Assembly: GCA_002825465.1 (NCBI GenBank)
Contig: PJER01000008.1
Location: 21,980 to 85,979, forward strand
From: Candidatus Thorarchaeota archaeon MP8T_1
GTDB taxonomy: Archaea > Asgardarchaeota > Thorarchaeia > Thorarchaeales > Thorarchaeaceae
DNA length: 64,000 nucleotides
Direction: 5' to 3'
Numbering within the stretch: the first letter of the stretch is position 1; each line of letters begins with the position of its first letter. Made by a program: the position numbers and the translations under genes. Of this stretch, positions 62,610 to 64,000 are shown piece after piece. Under the pieces are notes generated by a model. It did not search any database. It was not told the origin of the DNA and saw nothing but the letters and a program-made list of their open reading frames with translations.

Positions 62610-63377
62610 ATGGTTGAACAAGAAGAGCGTGTGATACGACCGCCCTTTGAACAGATAGCCAGTGGTAGAGTGTTCCAACCAACTAATGCATTCATTGCTA
62701 AGAAAGTGCTTAAGGTTGGAATAGGCTTGATTATCATTTGGATAGTAATCCGGTTACTATTTCTTGGATTAGACAATCCAATTTTTGGCGAGATTCTCAG
62801 AGCTATGTGGCAACCCCTCGAACTGTTAGACATTCTTGGATGGGAGATAACCAATTACATCTACATGATCACGGTTGGCGTAGTTCTTAGTGTGGGCACA
62901 ATAGCGATTGTGATTTATGTAAAGAAAATCGAATACTCAGTCCTTGGTTGGTCGGGTGAGTCGATGCCAGAAATCTATACGAAACGTGGAATTATTACCA
63001 TTACAAAACGGCACGTTCCCTTTCGTACAGTAACTTATGTTCGAACTCGACAAGGGATATTCGACAGAATCATGGGCATTGGAACAGTTCTGATTGAAAC
63101 TGCAGGAGGCTCAGTAGGTCCTCCACCTACAGGTATTGTTCCGCTTCTCATTCAGAAATTGGGTGGTGGAGATAGTGAGGAGAGAGTTGAAGGGATTCGA
63201 TTTCATGAGGAACTTAGAGACTATATTCTTCGTGAGATGAGAGCTCTAGGAAATGCTCCGATTAGAGATGAATCTGGTAAAAAATCAAGAAAGAGCCGAA
63301 TCTTCACCAAAAAAACACTTGATGCTTTCAAGGAAGTAAGAGACGCTCTCAAAGAATCCATTGAAACAGGAGTGTAA
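62610..63377 (+). CDS. bPH2 (PH-like) membrane protein 4, divergent
   Basis: 255 residues. It keeps IRPPFEQIASGRVFQPTNAFIAKK, two membrane helices and the bPH2 core, EIYTKRGIITITKRHVPFRTVTYVRTRQGIFDRIMGIGTVLIETAGGS, but the VPFRT block and tail differ from copies 1-3, and a lysine-rich C-terminal segment (KKSRKSRIFTKKT) is new. It is the last of the four. The divergence suggests a distinct position in a heteromeric assembly. Confidence 0.8.
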   Translation: MVEQEERVIRPPFEQIASGRVFQPTNAFIAKKVLKVGIGLIIIWIVIRLLFLGLDNPIFGEILRAMWQPLELLDILGWEITNYIYMITVGVVLSVGTIAIVIYVKKIEYSVLGWSGESMPEIYTKRGIITITKRHVPFRTVTYVRTRQGIFDRIMGIGTVLIETAGGSVGPPPTGIVPLLIQKLGGGDSEERVEGIRFHEELRDYILREMRALGNAPIRDESGKKSRKSRIFTKKTLDAFKEVRDALKESIETGV

Positions 63378-63382
63378 AAATA

Positions 63383-63475
63383 ATGAATTGGAGAATAATT
63401 GCATCAGTCGTGTTATTGATTATAGGATTGATTATCTTCATTGCCATGTACATGATATCAGCTGGAATACTATAG
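63383..63475 (+). CDS. 30-residue single-helix membrane peptide
   Basis: A very short gene: MNWR, then a nearly continuous hydrophobic helix (IIASVVLLIIGLIIFIAMYM), then ISAGIL. AGGAG lies about nine bases before the ATG, five bases after the stop of bPH2 gene 4. The strong site and tight spacing support translation, but it overlaps an open frame that leads into the NUDIX gene, so it is not certain. It could be a subunit or partner of the bPH2 proteins. Confidence 0.5.
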   Translation: MNWRIIASVVLLIIGLIIFIAMYMISAGIL

Positions 63476-63504
63476 AAATAGGAGAGTTTGAAGTTCTGTC
63501 TGAC

Positions 63505-64000
63505 TTGAAGGTATTCTGGAAAGGGAGGGTTCCTTTATCTAAAGTAGAATGGAATTTCTCTTCTAATAATGAGCACTTTCTCCCTGAAAACTTGGAAGCC
63601 AAAAAAGAGAATGTTTGGGCGGAGATGGTTGCCAAGTTTCCAGAAGTCTATGATGGTGATATACTCATTCTAGAAGATTTCCGTATTACTAATGACAAAA
63701 TGGTATTCGATTTAGGATTAATGAAATTCTCTAGAGTACTAACTCTTGAGAAAGAGAAACAAAGTCCTTCAGGTTATGGAACACTGGGTATGCAAGCTAT
63801 CGTATTCTCTCACGATGGGCAGAATGTGCTAGCAGGAAGTAGAGAGGAGTCTCACACATATTGTCCTACATTTCATGCAGTACCTGGAGGAATATTAGAG
63901 GTAATAGACACAAAAGGCAGTTTTGAGTCAGCATGTATGAGAGAGTTCAACGAAGAGGTTAATCTCCTTCTTCAACACGACAAATACTTGGTTGGTATCA
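63505..64000 (+). CDS. NUDIX hydrolase, 3' truncated by the window
   Basis: At least 165 residues, open at the window end. The NUDIX box begins at GGILEVIDTKGSFESACMREFNEEVNL (G at 63889; REFNEEV are the metal-binding residues). The family cleaves nucleoside diphosphates linked to other moieties. The start is unclear: AGGAG at 63480 has no good in-frame start after it, TTG 63505 is the first usual one, and the frame is open far upstream through the 30-residue peptide. The gene runs past the window edge. Confidence 0.75.
   Translation, partial: MKVFWKGRVPLSKVEWNFSSNNEHFLPENLEAKKENVWAEMVAKFPEVYDGDILILEDFRITNDKMVFDLGLMKFSRVLTLEKEKQSPSGYGTLGMQAIVFSHDGQNVLAGSREESHTYCPTFHAVPGGILEVIDTKGSFESACMREFNEEVNLLLQHDKYLVGI

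Noticed and set aside
1..64000. CRISPR arrays, insertion sequences, integrases
   Set aside because: No regularly spaced 25-37 bp repeats, no transposase or integrase motifs, no terminal-repeat/target-duplication pairs were seen. The heptad array is too short in period for CRISPR.

Overview
This window is a gene-dense, AT-rich archaeal chromosome segment. The archaeal signs are: HdrA/B/C-type heterodisulfide reductase modules, a four-subunit 2-oxoacid:ferredoxin oxidoreductase, a DUF2096 protein, an archaeal-type S-adenosylhomocysteine hydrolase, several membrane-tethered winged-helix proteins, TATA-like boxes about 25-40 nt before genes, and frequent TTG/GTG starts. The mix of Hdr modules, acyl-CoA/2-hydroxyacyl-CoA enzymes, LRR and TPR proteins and bacterial-looking genes fits an anaerobic Asgard (possibly Thorarchaeota-like) archaeon. 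No rRNA, tRNA or diagnostic eukaryotic-signature gene is present, so that placement is inference.

Layout. 1-7005: C-terminal end of an HdrA gene, a DUF2096 gene, a 400-nt non-coding stretch with a candidate structured RNA, two surface/membrane proteins, and two divergently transcribed HdrC-HdrB pairs. 7007-13108: a membrane HTH/surface-protein pair, then a KorDABC-type operon interrupted by a sugar-epimerase-like gene. 13105-20180: a 2-hydroxyacyl-CoA dehydratase operon (two subunits plus ATP-dependent activator) facing two tandem acyl-CoA ligases of equal length. 20200-25709: membrane and zinc-ribbon proteins, a gamma-carbonic-anhydrase-like protein, and a double-Lrp regulator divergent from ahcY. 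25884-29819: a ribbon-helix-helix protein and a small membrane protein that share a heptad-repeat promoter element, then two tandem TPR paralogs. 29855-43472: methyltransferase, beta-helix surface protein, AAA_32 Lon-like protease, MsrA, Fe-S flavoprotein, YgbA-family protein, GlcD-like oxidase, phosphoesterase and two tandem ion-transporter-superfamily permeases. 43482-54653: a second copy of the structured-RNA motif, a Regnase-like NYN nuclease, a short bacterial (CPR-like) alanyl-tRNA synthetase, a DUF47/PiT phosphate module, MBL hydrolase, nitroreductase, acyl-CoA dehydrogenase plus ferredoxin, LRR and SDR genes. 54731-64000: a methyltransferase, then an ABC exporter/C39-like peptidase operon divergent from a putative regulator and four tandem bPH2 (PH-like) membrane proteins, a 30-residue membrane peptide, and a truncated NUDIX gene.

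How the genes work together. The energy and carbon genes (Hdr, Kor, acyl-CoA ligases, acyl-CoA dehydrogenase, ferredoxin, 2-hydroxyacyl-CoA dehydratase) suggest ferredoxin-linked fermentation or oxidation of organic, amino or fatty acids. The least ordinary parts are the bPH2/ABC/C39 locus with its palindromic operator region, the heptad-operator RHH module, the two-copy structured RNA motif, and the CPR-like AlaRS.
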